A stretch of DNA of 64,000 nt from Myxococcota bacterium (GCA_029251165.1 JAQXDW010000089.1:1-64000), one strand, 5' to 3'; shown: positions 35,457-44,716, counted from the first letter of the stretch. Numbers and translations are program-made. The notes: generated by a model not told the origin, from the letters alone.

Positions 35457-36629
35457 TCACCCCCGGGTGAACGACTGGATGCCCGTGATCCACCGACCCA
35501 GGATGAGGTTGTGGATGTCGTGCGTGCCCTCGTAGGTGTAGACGCTCTCCAGGTTCGCCTGGTGACGCATCACCGGGTATTCGTCGAGGATTCCGTTTGC
35601 ACCGTGAATGTCACGAGCCATTCGCGCAATCTGCATCGCGATGTCGACGTTGTTCATCTTCGCCAGGGAGATCTGCTCGGGGATGAGGGTCTTGGCGTCC
35701 TTCATCTGACCGAGGTGAAGGGCGAGGAGCTGCCCCTTCGTGATCTCGCGGAGCATCCATGCCAGCTTGTTCTGGACGAGCTGGAATGCAGCGATGGGGT
35801 GTCCGAACTGAATTCGGGACAGGGCGTACTCCTTAGAGGAGTGGTAGCAGGCCATTGCCGCGCCCAGCGCACCCCAGGAGATTCCGAAGCGTGCGTTGTT
35901 GAGGCAGGAGAACGGTCCGCGCAGTCCAGAGACATGCGGAAGGATGCGGTCCTTGGGGATCCGGCAGTCTGACAGCACAATCTCACCCGTGGCAGATGCC
36001 CTCAGGCTGTGCTTTCCGTGCATCTCGGGCGTGGTAAAGCCCTCATCATCACGCTCGACAATGAAGCCGCGGATCTTGCCGTCGAGCTTGGCCCAGACGA
36101 TCGCGACGTGGGCCACCGGTGCGTTGGTGATCCACATCTTTGCGCCGTTGAGGATGTAGCTGTCGCCGTCATCGACAGCCTTTGTCAGCATCCCGCTGGG
36201 GTTGGAGCCGTGGTCGGGCTCGGTGAGGCCGAAGCAGCCGATCAGCTCACCGGAGGCCATGCCGGGCAGGTACTTCTGCTTCTGCTCCTCGGTGCCGTGC
36301 TTCCAGATCGGGAACATGCACAGAGAACCCTGAACTGAGACAAAGCTGCGGATGGCAGAGTCTCCACGCTCCAGCTCCTGACATGCGATCCCGTAGGCGA
36401 TGTTGGACATTCCAGCGCAGCCGTAGCCGTGGAGGTTCATGCCCAGCAGGCCAAGCTCGCCGATCTGAGGAATGAGCTGCATCGGGAAGGTGCCTTCTCG
36501 GGCATGGTTCTCGATGACCGGGATGACCTGGTCGTCTACCCACTGGCGGACGAGGTCACGAACGGCCTTCTCCTCATCGGAGAGGTGGGCGTCAATGTTG
36601 TAGAAGTCGAGTCCGTCGAACTTCTTCAT
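35457..36629 (-). CDS. Acyl-CoA dehydrogenase, glutaryl-CoA dehydrogenase-like
   Basis: The 390-aa flavoenzyme has the acyl-CoA dehydrogenase layout. Features specific to glutaryl-CoA dehydrogenase are visible: RGDSAIRSFVSVQGSL (including the Arg that binds the distal carboxylate), GLTEPDHGSNP, and the catalytic Glu in YEGTHDIHNLILGR. It would convert glutaryl-CoA to crotonyl-CoA in lysine/tryptophan breakdown. ATG 36629 has GGAG five bases upstream and is chosen over the track start 13 codons earlier. No electron-transfer flavoprotein genes are nearby. Confidence 0.93.
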   Translation of the reverse strand: MKKFDGLDFYNIDAHLSDEEKAVRDLVRQWVDDQVIPVIENHAREGTFPMQLIPQIGELGLLGMNLHGYGCAGMSNIAYGIACQELERGDSAIRSFVSVQGSLCMFPIWKHGTEEQKQKYLPGMASGELIGCFGLTEPDHGSNPSGMLTKAVDDGDSYILNGAKMWITNAPVAHVAIVWAKLDGKIRGFIVERDDEGFTTPEMHGKHSLRASATGEIVLSDCRIPKDRILPHVSGLRGPFSCLNNARFGISWGALGAAMACYHSSKEYALSRIQFGHPIAAFQLVQNKLAWMLREITKGQLLALHLGQMKDAKTLIPEQISLAKMNNVDIAMQIARMARDIHGANGILDEYPVMRHQANLESVYTYEGTHDIHNLILGRWITGIQSFTRG

Positions 36630-36690
36630 GGTGTCTCCAGGTGCGCGAGGCGCGCTGTGGTTCAGCAAGAGAGGGGAGTGCTCTATCCCG

Positions 36691-38241
36691 TTATCGGGCG
36701 TACTCCAGTGCCATCAGATCCCAAGCCATCTCGACTGGGGCGCGATCGTCGGTGAGGACCACGGCATCCTCCCAGCCCTCGACTTCTCCGACGATCTTCT
36801 TTCGCAGGCGCTTCTTGACCATCCCCAGCGCAGTCGCACCCTTGACGGCCTCCAGTCGGTCTGCGGCCTCGTAGAGATCTTTTTCGCGTCGAGCGGCGAG
36901 GATAATGTCGTTTGACTGCGTGGCGTCAACGAGAATGACGGTGGGAAAGGTCTCCTTGAGGGTGCGGTAGATCATCGCCGCAAGGGAGCGGCTGACCCCG
37001 CGGACGCTGGCGACGTTGATCGCAACCAGACCGTCCTCAGTGAGGTGGTCATCGACGAGCTCGAAGAACTCCGTGGTCACCAGGTGGAAGGGGATGTAGG
37101 GCTGCCGGTAGGCATCCATCATGATGAGGTCGTACTTCTTCTCGGTGGCCTGTAGGTAGATGCGGCCGTCCATGACGATGGGGTTGATCCGCTCGTCGGA
37201 GTTGTCGAAGTACTTCTCGCCGATCTCAACCACAGTCCCGTCGATCTCCACGCCGTCGATGTTGACCTCTGGAAAGGCCTCCAGCATCTGCCGGCCGATG
37301 GTTCCGCCGGCGAGTCCGATGATGAGGACCTCGCGGAAGTCCTCGCGCTTCTCAAAGAAGAACGGCATCGAGGCCATGTAGGTCCAGACACCGCGGGTCT
37401 CGATGGTGTCGCTTGGGCACTTGACCGAGTGAACACCCACGCCCTCGTTGAGGTAGAGGTGCAGCGCGTTTGGGCACTTTCCGTAGGGCTCCTCGACGAC
37501 CTGGATGAAGTGGTAGAGGCTCTCTCCTTCCCAGATGAGCCCATCCATCGGGCGGATGGAGCTGGCGGGCATGAGCATCAGCAGCGCCATGCCGGCAGGG
37601 GGGAGGGCGGCCTTGGCGCCGGTGAGGAGGCCGGTCATGCTGGTGGCGAGCAGGAGACTGCCGACTGCGATGAAGGTGTTGCGGGTGCCGAGAACCGGGA
37701 TGAGCACGATCGCAGGCGCGAAGCTGCCGATGATGCTTCCGGCGGTCGAGAGTGCGTACAGGCGACCGGCTGCTTTGCCGGAAGACTCCACTTCATTGAC
37801 TGCCAGTCGGATTGCCCACGGACTCACGGTGCCCATCAGGGTGACCGGGAGGGCAAACAGTCCGATGGTTCCGAGGACACCGCCGATGAGCACAGCGAAC
37901 GCAGTGGTCGGCTCAGAGAGGGCCTGTCCCTGCAGGAGGGGGCGCAGGGTGGCTGCTGCGGCCTGCAAGATCGGCTGTCCGATGAACGGAATCAGGAGGA
38001 TAAACACTGATGCTGCAGTGGTCACCTTACACAGCGATGAGAACTGCGGATGCTTGTCTCCCCATCGTCCTCCGAGCCAGTAGCCCAGAGAGAGAAAGCC
38101 CATCATCGAGCCGATGAGGACTGTGGTGACAATGAGAGAGGTTCCGAAGAACGGAGCGAGCAGTCGGAGGCCGGTCATCTCGACCGCCATGACGCTCAAG
38201 CCGCTGATGAAGACCAAGATCGGGAGGAAACGCTGGGACAT
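36691..38241 (-). CDS. Membrane-fused spermidine synthase-like protein
   Basis: The 516-aa protein has about seven membrane helices in residues 1-215 (for example FISGLSVMAVEMTGL, IGSMMGFLSLGYWLGG, GLFALPVTLMG). A cytoplasmic polyamine-synthase/methyltransferase domain follows (about 290-470): VLIIGLAGGTIGRQML, DGVEIDGTVVEIGEKYF and IMMDAYRQPYIPFHL. This is the known fused MFS-spermidine-synthase architecture; the real substrate of such proteins is mostly unclear. It lies 61 bases upstream of the acyl-CoA dehydrogenase gene on the same strand. Confidence 0.9.
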   Translation of the reverse strand: MSQRFLPILVFISGLSVMAVEMTGLRLLAPFFGTSLIVTTVLIGSMMGFLSLGYWLGGRWGDKHPQFSSLCKVTTAASVFILLIPFIGQPILQAAAATLRPLLQGQALSEPTTAFAVLIGGVLGTIGLFALPVTLMGTVSPWAIRLAVNEVESSGKAAGRLYALSTAGSIIGSFAPAIVLIPVLGTRNTFIAVGSLLLATSMTGLLTGAKAALPPAGMALLMLMPASSIRPMDGLIWEGESLYHFIQVVEEPYGKCPNALHLYLNEGVGVHSVKCPSDTIETRGVWTYMASMPFFFEKREDFREVLIIGLAGGTIGRQMLEAFPEVNIDGVEIDGTVVEIGEKYFDNSDERINPIVMDGRIYLQATEKKYDLIMMDAYRQPYIPFHLVTTEFFELVDDHLTEDGLVAINVASVRGVSRSLAAMIYRTLKETFPTVILVDATQSNDIILAARREKDLYEAADRLEAVKGATALGMVKKRLRKKIVGEVEGWEDAVVLTDDRAPVEMAWDLMALEYAR

Positions 38242-38298
38242 GGCGCCTCATTACTTCACCGAGCCGGATCTCGCACCAGTGATTTTGTCCTGAGTGCG

Positions 38299-38679
38299 CT
38301 ACTTTGGGATGTTTTCCAGGGCCTCGGCAGCAGCCTTCCGGACAAGGGCATCCATATCTGCGAGACGGGCCTCGAGGAGGTCGCGGTGCTCTTGAGCGGC
38401 GAGGTCTTCTAAAGACCGACATGCCTCTGCGCGAACCAGCGGGTGTGGATCGTCCAGGGCGGGCAGAACCATTGCGACCGCGCGGGGATCCTCAGTAAAT
38501 CCCATCAGCTGGATCGCGAGGTAGCGAAGCCGGGCATTTCGCTTGGAGGTCCGATAGACCTCCGCGAGCTCGGGCAGCGCATCAGCGCGGTCAAAGAGGA
38601 TGGCATCGAAGGCACGATCTGCCCGCTCAGGGTCAGGGTCGCAGAGGGCTTCAAAGAGATCAGAGTAGCGGGGACGCAT
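38299..38679 (-). CDS. Small HEAT-repeat protein
   Basis: The protein (126 aa from ATG 38679; 138 from GTG 38715) consists of helical HEAT-like repeats: RADALPELAEVYRT, ARLRYLAIQLMGFTEDPRAVAMV, HPLVRAEACRSLEDLAA and ALVRKAAAEALENI. No catalytic site is seen; such proteins are scaffolds or lyase-like helpers. The start is uncertain because neither candidate has a good ribosome-binding site. It is divergent from surE. Confidence 0.75.
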   Translation of the reverse strand: MRPRYSDLFEALCDPDPERADRAFDAILFDRADALPELAEVYRTSKRNARLRYLAIQLMGFTEDPRAVAMVLPALDDPHPLVRAEACRSLEDLAAQEHRDLLEARLADMDALVRKAAAEALENIPK

Positions 38680-38765
38680 AGGTGAGATGTGACACTCCCG
38701 CGCGCAATGTAACACTCCAGATCCAAGCGCCCATCAATCCGCTCAAAACGCGATAGAGGAGGCAG

Positions 38766-39518
38766 ATGCTACTGCTCTCTAATGACGACGGTGTACGTGC
38801 TGAGGGGCTCAAGGCCCTCGCCGAGGCGCTCGCCCCCATCGATGCCCTGCTCGTGGTTGCACCGGAGACGGAGCAGTCAGCCAAGAGCCATGGGCTGACG
38901 ATGCATGATCCGCTTCGACTACGAGGTCCAAGTCCGGGCTGGTATTCGGTCTCAGGGACACCAGCAGACAGTGTCTACTTCGCCCTCAATCATCTCTGCG
39001 AGACCCCACCACGAGCGGTGATCTCCGGAATCAATCGCGGCGGCAACATCGGCAACGACGTTCACTACTCTGGCACCGTCGCGGCGGCTCGGGAGGCCGC
39101 GCTGTCTGGTCTGCCGGCCCTCGCCGTGAGCCTGATCACTGAGGGGGGAGGGCACCGCAAGCACTGGGAGACCGCCGGAGCCCTGGCTGCTCAGATCCTC
39201 CAGAAGATGCTGGCCTCCCCGCTGCCTGCGGGCATCGTCCTCAACCTCAATGTCCCCAACCTCCCGCTCTCTGAGATCGCAGGTCTTGTTGCCGCGCCGA
39301 TGGGAGATCGCGCCTACCAGGCGATGGTTCGCAAGGAGCAGGATCCCCGGGGACAGTCCTACTATTGGATCGGTGGGCCTCCGATTCAGCCGACCGAAGA
39401 GTCTCACACCGACAGCTCTCTCGCTGCGCGGGGTTTCGCCACAGTCACGCCGCTGCGGACGGATGTCACGGCCTACAAGCTGATGGAGCAGGTCGGTGGG
39501 CTGCTCGAGCTCAGCTGA
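38766..39518 (+). CDS. surE: 5'-nucleotidase SurE
   Basis: The 250-aa metal-dependent nucleotidase dephosphorylates nucleoside 5'/3'-monophosphates. The SNDDG metal motif at residues 5-9, SGTPADSVYFAL, SGINRGGNIGNDVHYSGTVAAARE and the C-terminal YKLMEQV region identify it. Length is normal. GAGGAGG lies just upstream of the ATG. Confidence 0.96.
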   Translation: MLLLSNDDGVRAEGLKALAEALAPIDALLVVAPETEQSAKSHGLTMHDPLRLRGPSPGWYSVSGTPADSVYFALNHLCETPPRAVISGINRGGNIGNDVHYSGTVAAAREAALSGLPALAVSLITEGGGHRKHWETAGALAAQILQKMLASPLPAGIVLNLNVPNLPLSEIAGLVAAPMGDRAYQAMVRKEQDPRGQSYYWIGGPPIQPTEESHTDSSLAARGFATVTPLRTDVTAYKLMEQVGGLLELS

Positions 39519-39536
39519 GCTGCCGGAGGTCGCACG

Positions 39537-40199
39537 CTATTCCAGACCAAGCAGCTGCTTGATCTCTGGCTTCAGGATCGTCTCGACGGCCTCGGGACCA
39601 TACGTGAACGCGTAGTAGACCGCCGCACCGGCGATGGCGGCAGCGACCGGAGCGAGCAAGAGACCGAACAGCAGGAATAGCCCGTCTTCCTCGAGAATTC
39701 CGGCTGCGAGCATAAAGATGACGAAGCTTGGAGCCGTGTTGGTCAGCGGAATCGGCATGGACATCATGGCCGCCAGCAGCATGATCATCACGCCGACACC
39801 GGGCAGGAAGATTCGATGGCTCGCGAGCCCGGAGAGGCGAGGGCGGATGAACAGCTCCACCGCCCTGAGCGGGAAGCGGGCATTCTTGATGCTGAAGCTG
39901 AGCAGCTTGTAGGGCACCCGCAGCGTGCCCAGCTTGCGTGGGACCCACGGGGCCTCTCTGCCGAGGGCGATCTGCGCACCGAGGGTGATCAGCAGGATGC
40001 CGAACGGGGTCCCGTAGCCGACCGCTGGGATCGGCAGTGCTGCAGGGAGAGCGAGCAGGAGGATGAGGAGGCCGAAGCCGCGGTCGCCGATCATGTTGAC
40101 CAGGTCGTTGACCGTGCTGTCCTTGCCCTCAAGCTGCTCCAAGAAGTCATTGAGTTCAGCAGAGAGCCGAGTGTCGGGGATGGCCGAGGTCTGTGACAT
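39537..40199 (-). CDS. ExoD-family membrane protein
   Basis: The 220-aa protein has the ExoD pattern: soluble N-terminus (LSAELNDFLEQLEGKD), then GLLILLLALPAALPIPAVGYGTPFGILL, then LPGVGVMIMLLAAMMSMPIPLTN and a final hydrophobic block. ExoD affects exopolysaccharide production and alkaline sensitivity in rhizobia; role here unknown. It lies convergent to surE (18 bases apart) and divergent from apt. Confidence 0.9.
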   Translation of the reverse strand: MSQTSAIPDTRLSAELNDFLEQLEGKDSTVNDLVNMIGDRGFGLLILLLALPAALPIPAVGYGTPFGILLITLGAQIALGREAPWVPRKLGTLRVPYKLLSFSIKNARFPLRAVELFIRPRLSGLASHRIFLPGVGVMIMLLAAMMSMPIPLTNTAPSFVIFMLAAGILEEDGLFLLFGLLLAPVAAAIAGAAVYYAFTYGPEAVETILKPEIKQLLGLE

Positions 40200-40286
40200 G
40201 GCTCCCGTTAACCGATGGGCCGGGTAGCGACCGTTGTTTTGATATGCTCCACCTCACCAAACCCACTCCATCACAGAGGCAGCACG

Positions 40287-40811
40287 ATGAGCTCACTGGA
40301 AGCAGACGTCAAGGCGACGATCCGCGACATTCCCGACTTCCCCAAGCCGGGCATCCTGTTCAAGGACATCACCCCCATCCTCTCGGATGCATCCCTGATG
40401 CGCCGGATCACGGACGCCATCGTCCAGGAGTTCTCGGACAAGGGAATCGAAGTGGTCATCGGGATGGAGTCTCGGGGCTTCATCTTTGGTGTCCCGGTCG
40501 CGATGGCGCTTGGCGCGGCCTTTGTGCCAGCGCGCAAGCCCGGAAAGCTGCCCGCTGAGCGCATCGGGGTGGACTACGATCTGGAGTACGGCACTGCACG
40601 CCTTGAGATTCACAAGGACGCACTGCAGGCAGGGCAGAAGGTCCTGATCGTTGATGATCTACTGGCAACCGGCGGAACGGCCAAGGCAACCATTCAGCTC
40701 GCCGAGATGCTTGGTGGAGAGGTTGTCTCCTGTGTGTTTGTGATCGAGCTGTCCTTCCTGGAGGGGCGTGCGATCCTTGAGACCGACGCGTACAGCATCG
40801 CGACGTACTGA
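40287..40811 (+). CDS. apt: Adenine phosphoribosyltransferase
   Basis: The 174-aa enzyme salvages adenine to AMP with PRPP. It has IRDIPDFPKPGILFKDITP near the start, GMESRGFIFG, PARKPGKLPAE and the PRPP loop VLIVDDLLATGGTAKA. ATG 40287 gives the standard length; the longer frame adds 24 unlikely residues. An excellent terminator begins 18 bases after the stop. Confidence 0.96.
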   Translation: MSSLEADVKATIRDIPDFPKPGILFKDITPILSDASLMRRITDAIVQEFSDKGIEVVIGMESRGFIFGVPVAMALGAAFVPARKPGKLPAERIGVDYDLEYGTARLEIHKDALQAGQKVLIVDDLLATGGTAKATIQLAEMLGGEVVSCVFVIELSFLEGRAILETDAYSIATY

Positions 40812-40828
40812 ACACAGCGTTCAATCTT

Positions 40829-40856
40829 CGCCAGAGGCATGCCTCTGGCGTTTTTT
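40829..40856 (+). terminator. Strong intrinsic terminator after apt
   Basis: CGCCAGAGG (40829-40837) pairs perfectly with CCTCTGGCG (40842-40850) around CATG, then six T residues follow (40851-40856). It is the clear end of the apt transcript. Confidence 0.95.
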
Positions 40857-41050
40857 ATGGCCCATAAGTTTACATAATGCAAAGCGAGCCCTGGCTTCTC
40901 TTGTTTTTCATTCATTTACTTTACATAATGCTTATTCATCCAGTCACAAACCCAACCTCTTTCATCCGCTCCTTTCGTCGTGTCAGCCCCGCGTGAGCGA
41001 CCCTGGGTCGCTGGCTCTGAAGGGGAGCGAAAGCGACCTGCTCTGGTGAT
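40857..41050. other. AT-rich spacer between two 3' ends
   Basis: This spacer between apt (ends 40811) and the convergent coaE (ends 41051) is much richer in A/T for about 120 bases than the rest of the window. It holds no ORF. It includes the repeated 12-mer described separately and a small hairpin AGCGACC/GGTCGCT at 40996-41012. Confidence 0.6.
40864..40935. repeat. Duplicated 12-mer with inverted ends in AT-rich spacer
   Basis: TTTACATAATGC occurs at 40869-40880 and again at 40920-40931. The pair is bordered by ATAAG (40864-40868) and CTTAT (40931-40935), which are inverted copies. This might be a short mobile-element remnant or paired binding sites. Confidence 0.7.
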
Positions 41051-41668
41051 TCACGTCGCCAGCTTTCGCTCAATCTTTGCCCATGCTCGGCTCACTTCGA
41101 GCTCCAGATCCTCACGGCTGCCGTTGTTGTGAACCACCGCATCCGCCAGCGCCACCTTCTCCGCGATCGGCATCTGGGTCGCGACCCAAGCTGCTGCAGT
41201 CTCTGCATCGAAGCCTTGCCGATCCATCAGCCGCTTGAGCTGAACAGCCGAATCACAGGCGACCACCAGCAGCGCGCTGTAGCTCTTGTGGTTGCCAGAC
41301 TCCACCATGATCGCCGCCTCTACTGCTGCGATCGGGGTTGCTGCCGCGGCATGGGCTTGCAGCTGCTCGCCGATGCGCCTGAAGATGCGCGGATGAGTGA
41401 TGCGCTCCAGCTTCTTCCGCTCTTCACGCGCCACTGCGGAGTCTCCCATCACCAACGCTCCCAGCGCCTTTCTGTCCAGGGTTCCGTCGGGAAGAAGAAG
41501 GTGTGCTCCGAAGCTCCGCGCGATCTCGTCGAGCGCGGGCTCACCGGGAGAGACGATCTCTCTGGAGACCTGGTCTGCATCGATCACGGGAATCCCCCGC
41601 GCTCGTAGGAGGCTGGCGACAGTGGACTTGCCGCATGCGATCCCTCCAGTGAGTCCAACAGTGTACAT
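41051..41668 (-). CDS. coaE: Dephospho-CoA kinase
   Basis: The 205-aa kinase makes CoA from dephospho-CoA. It starts MYTVGLTGGIACGKSTVAS (P-loop), followed by VIDADQVSREI and the CoaE lid/substrate features (ERITHPRIF, CDSAVQLKRLMDRQGF). I chose ATG 41668, with AGGAG ten bases upstream, over a longer frame with an unconserved Ser/Arg/Pro extension. Eight bases separate it from the upstream exported-protein gene. Confidence 0.95.
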   Translation of the reverse strand: MYTVGLTGGIACGKSTVASLLRARGIPVIDADQVSREIVSPGEPALDEIARSFGAHLLLPDGTLDRKALGALVMGDSAVAREERKKLERITHPRIFRRIGEQLQAHAAAATPIAAVEAAIMVESGNHKSYSALLVVACDSAVQLKRLMDRQGFDAETAAAWVATQMPIAEKVALADAVVHNNGSREDLELEVSRAWAKIERKLAT

Positions 41669-41675
41669 GCTCGGG

Positions 41676-42092
41676 CTACTCCTCGAGGGTCTGAATCGCG
41701 CGCTCAATGCTGCGCTGTGTCCCCCGCGCGGTCTCTGGCAGGCGCGCCTTTAGGGCGGGGAGCGCAGCGTCAGTCTCCAGCAGGCTGAGGATGTCTGCGC
41801 AGGGGCGGGTGAGCTTCGGCTCGGTCAGAAGCTCGATGCACAGCGGGGCCAGGGTGTTGTCGAACACCGCGAGGAACTGCCGGGCCTCCAGCGAGCGGAT
41901 TGGGTCCCGGCTCGCGGTCTCCTTGAGGCTCATCCGTGTCAGCCGGCGAAGCTCTCGCGCTGCATAGAGCTGGTCTGGGGCATGGCTGCCCCCGAGCGCG
42001 GATACCAATTCCTCCGGCGTCTCTGGGCGCGGGCGGGGGACTGGTTCCTTGATGGACTGCGCGGATGCTGTGATGGAGAGGAGGAGCAACAT
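41676..42092 (-). CDS. Small exported HEAT-like helical protein
   Basis: The 138-aa product has a signal peptide (MLLLLSITASAQS) and a helical mature part (LYAARELRRLTRM, ALPALKARLPETARGTQRSIERAIQTL) with a HEAT-like look. No family recognised. Its ATG overlaps the last base of the upstream sigma-54 activator stop (TGATG), so translation is probably coupled. It precedes coaE in the same direction. Confidence 0.75.
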   Translation of the reverse strand: MLLLLSITASAQSIKEPVPRPRPETPEELVSALGGSHAPDQLYAARELRRLTRMSLKETASRDPIRSLEARQFLAVFDNTLAPLCIELLTEPKLTRPCADILSLLETDAALPALKARLPETARGTQRSIERAIQTLEE

Positions 42093-43873
42093 CAAGCGTC
42101 AAACTTCTCGATGTACCGGAAGATGGTGCGCGGATCGACATCCAGATCGCGCCCGGTCTGTGCCTTGTTCCAGTTGTTCAGCTCCAGAACCTCTCGGATG
42201 TAGTTCTTCTTGAACTCTTCTGTGGCAGCCTCAAGGGGAGCGATGTCTCGCTTGGTTCCCGTGGGAATCCCCATGTCATCGGGATTGAGCAGGGCACGGT
42301 CAGACATGATGACTGCTCGCTTTACCCGGCTCTCCAACTGCCGGACGTTGCCGGGCCAGTAGTAGTTCAGCAGGCCGCGGATGGCCTCGTTGGTGAAGCC
42401 CTTGACCTTGCTGTCGTATTGGTCGGCGTACTTGTTGAGAAAGAACCGTGCAATCTGGTGGATGTCGTCGCCGCGATCGCGAAGCGGCGGGAGGTTGGTG
42501 GTGACCTCAGCGAGGCGGTAGTAGAGGTCCTCGCGGAAGTTGCCTTCCTTGATCTCAGCGTCGAGATCCTTGTTGGTCGCCGAGATGACCCGGATGTCCA
42601 CAGAGCGAGGCGTCAGCGAGCCGACGGGCTCGATGGCCCGCTCCTGAAGCACTCGCAGCAGCTTGACCTGGAGGTTCATCGGCATCTCGCCGATCTCATC
42701 GAGGAAGATGGTGCCGCCGCTTGCTGCCTCAAACTTTCCCATCTTGTCGGAGACTGCACCGGTGAAGCTGCCCTTCTTGTGTCCGAACAGCTCGCTCTCC
42801 AGGAGGTTCTCTGGGATCGCTCCGCAATTGATCGAGATGAACGGACCCTTGACCCGCTCTGAGAGGCGGTGCAGCTCGCGCGCGACCAGCTCTTTTCCCG
42901 TTCCGGTCTCTCCGAGGACGAGGACGCTGAGGTCGGTGGGTGCCAGGCGGCGAACCATCCGGAACAGCTCCTTCATCGGCGCACAGGAGCCGATGATGTC
43001 TCCCTGCGAGCTGCGGCGCAGCTGATCACGAAGGTTGCGGTTGCTTATCTTCAGCTCGTTGAGCATCAGGGCGTTGTGGACCAGCATCGAGGCCTGGGTG
43101 CCCCAGACGGAGAGGACCTTGAGGTCAGACTCAGTGAACAGGCCCGTGACGGCATCATTGCCGAGGTAGAGCACCCCGAGCAGATCATTGCGGTACAGCA
43201 GCGGCACACACATGACGCTGGAGACCTTGAGGTCTACGACACTCCTTGAGCGACCGAAGGTGCGGTCCGCCATCGCATCGGAGACGATGACTGGCCGGCG
43301 ACGCGCGATGACCCGGTCGATGATGGTGTCTGAGACCCGAGAGATGTCGAGGGTCTCCTTGCCCACGTTGTGGCTGGCTGCGAGGTGCCTGCCGCCGTCC
43401 TTGAAGAAGATGACGAAGCCTTTCTCGGCTCGGGTCATGCTGACCACGGCCTCAAGGAGGGTCTTGAATAAGGTCTCTGGCGAGGTCTCCTTCATCAGCT
43501 GTGACGAGAACTCGACGAGCTGCTCCAGCGCCTTCACCCCAAGACCGCCGCTGCCCCCTTCCGGCTCCTTCGCTGCGGGCTCTCCGTCCATCAAGGTCAG
43601 CTCAAAGCGGCCGATCAGGGCGCGATCACCCTTGGTCAGCCGCGCGCTGCGCTCCAGCCGTCCGTTGACGTAGACCTCGTTGCCCCGCTGGACCACTGAG
43701 AGGGTGTAGGACTTGTCCTTGTTGCGGATGAGGTTCGCATGGGTCGCGGCGATCGTGGTGTCTTCGAGCACCACGTCGTTTCCCTGCTTCCGGCCGATCG
43801 AGATCAGCGGCTTGCGGAGGGGAAAGTCTTGGGTGGTCTTTCGGATCGGATCAGAGCATCTCAGGTAGGCCAT
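42092..43873 (-). CDS. Sigma-54-dependent transcription activator with FHA and GAF domains
   Basis: The 593-aa regulator has an FHA domain (about 15-95, ISIGRKQGNDVVL, THANL), a GAF domain (about 120-275), an AAA+ sigma-54 interaction domain (Walker A GETGTGKELVA, Walker B GGTIFLDEIGEM) and a Fis-type HTH at the end (DLDVDPRTIFRYIEK). The sigma-54 contact loop reads GSFTGA instead of the usual GAFTGA. FHA-GAF activators of this kind are typical of myxobacteria, where they are controlled by Ser/Thr kinases. It opens a cluster with the small exported protein and coaE. Confidence 0.95.
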   Translation of the reverse strand: MAYLRCSDPIRKTTQDFPLRKPLISIGRKQGNDVVLEDTTIAATHANLIRNKDKSYTLSVVQRGNEVYVNGRLERSARLTKGDRALIGRFELTLMDGEPAAKEPEGGSGGLGVKALEQLVEFSSQLMKETSPETLFKTLLEAVVSMTRAEKGFVIFFKDGGRHLAASHNVGKETLDISRVSDTIIDRVIARRRPVIVSDAMADRTFGRSRSVVDLKVSSVMCVPLLYRNDLLGVLYLGNDAVTGLFTESDLKVLSVWGTQASMLVHNALMLNELKISNRNLRDQLRRSSQGDIIGSCAPMKELFRMVRRLAPTDLSVLVLGETGTGKELVARELHRLSERVKGPFISINCGAIPENLLESELFGHKKGSFTGAVSDKMGKFEAASGGTIFLDEIGEMPMNLQVKLLRVLQERAIEPVGSLTPRSVDIRVISATNKDLDAEIKEGNFREDLYYRLAEVTTNLPPLRDRGDDIHQIARFFLNKYADQYDSKVKGFTNEAIRGLLNYYWPGNVRQLESRVKRAVIMSDRALLNPDDMGIPTGTKRDIAPLEAATEEFKKNYIREVLELNNWNKAQTGRDLDVDPRTIFRYIEKFDA

Positions 43874-43909
43874 CGCGGCTCCCAGGGAGGGGAAGCCAGC
43901 ATATCGCGA

Positions 43910-44716
43910 TCACCTCGTGAGCGTTGCACCGCCGATGAACGAGACGCCTTCTGTCGCAGGCTGTACAGCGAGATTTACCCGCCAGTGACGCCGAGCATCC
44001 AGTCCGCTGAGCAGCCACATGCCATAGAACCCTGCGGTCGTCGTGAACTGAGTTGCCCGCAGAACCGCGACTCGCTGCTGAGCATCCGTGTCTGTCTCCA
44101 GGTAGCTGCGGTTGGACAACAGCACACCAAACAGCGCAGCGCTGCTCACGCCGAATCCGATCTGGCCGAGAAACAATGGCCAGCGACCAGAGGTGGTGTG
44201 CTTGAACTGGTAAGCCGCAAACGGGGCGTAGCCTGCGGGCGGAAGCGGACGGATGACCATCGCAGGGGGAGTCGGCGTGCTGGTCGGCACGATGTAGGTG
44301 CGCACGTACTCGAAGTGCCCGCAGACATCTGGGGGGTGCCGGAAGCGATCGATCTCGTAGCCGGAGTCCTCGATGAGGACTTGCTCGAAGAGCTGCTTGG
44401 CCCCCTCGGTGTCCCCCTGAATGTAGAGCAGCTCGCCGAGGTAGACCCGGGCGTCCTGCCGCACGCTGGCATCGATGTCCGGATCGATGGAGAGAATCGC
44501 GAGCTGCTGCATGGCGAGTCCGTGGCGGTTGGTCTGGTAGTTCAGGACCGCTTCTTCAAGCCGCTCAGCAGGAGTCTGGAGGCGCGGGGGCTCGGGCAGA
44601 GGCTCTGGAGCCGGCTGCTGACCCTCTTCTCCTGTCGTCGCGGACGCTGGCGACTCGGGAGGGATTGCTGATGCTGGAGAGCCCAGTATTGCAAGCAGGA
44701 AAATCAGCAGACGCAT
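43910..44716 (-). CDS. Exported TPR-like protein with C-terminal membrane helices
   Basis: The 268-aa protein has a signal peptide (MRLLIFLLAILGSPASA), a Pro/Glu-rich linker and a TPR-like region (about 55-125: RLEEAVLNYQTNRHGLAMQQL, ARVYLGELLYIQGDTEGAKQLFEQVL). A RHPPDVCGHFEYVRTYI segment follows, then a hydrophobic C-terminal part (about 175-250, LFLGQIGFGVSSAALFGVLL and TTAGFYGMWLLSGL) that may be two membrane helices. Function unknown. A nine-C run lies 15 bases upstream of the ATG. Confidence 0.78.
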   Translation of the reverse strand: MRLLIFLLAILGSPASAIPPESPASATTGEEGQQPAPEPLPEPPRLQTPAERLEEAVLNYQTNRHGLAMQQLAILSIDPDIDASVRQDARVYLGELLYIQGDTEGAKQLFEQVLIEDSGYEIDRFRHPPDVCGHFEYVRTYIVPTSTPTPPAMVIRPLPPAGYAPFAAYQFKHTTSGRWPLFLGQIGFGVSSAALFGVLLSNRSYLETDTDAQQRVAVLRATQFTTTAGFYGMWLLSGLDARRHWRVNLAVQPATEGVSFIGGATLTR

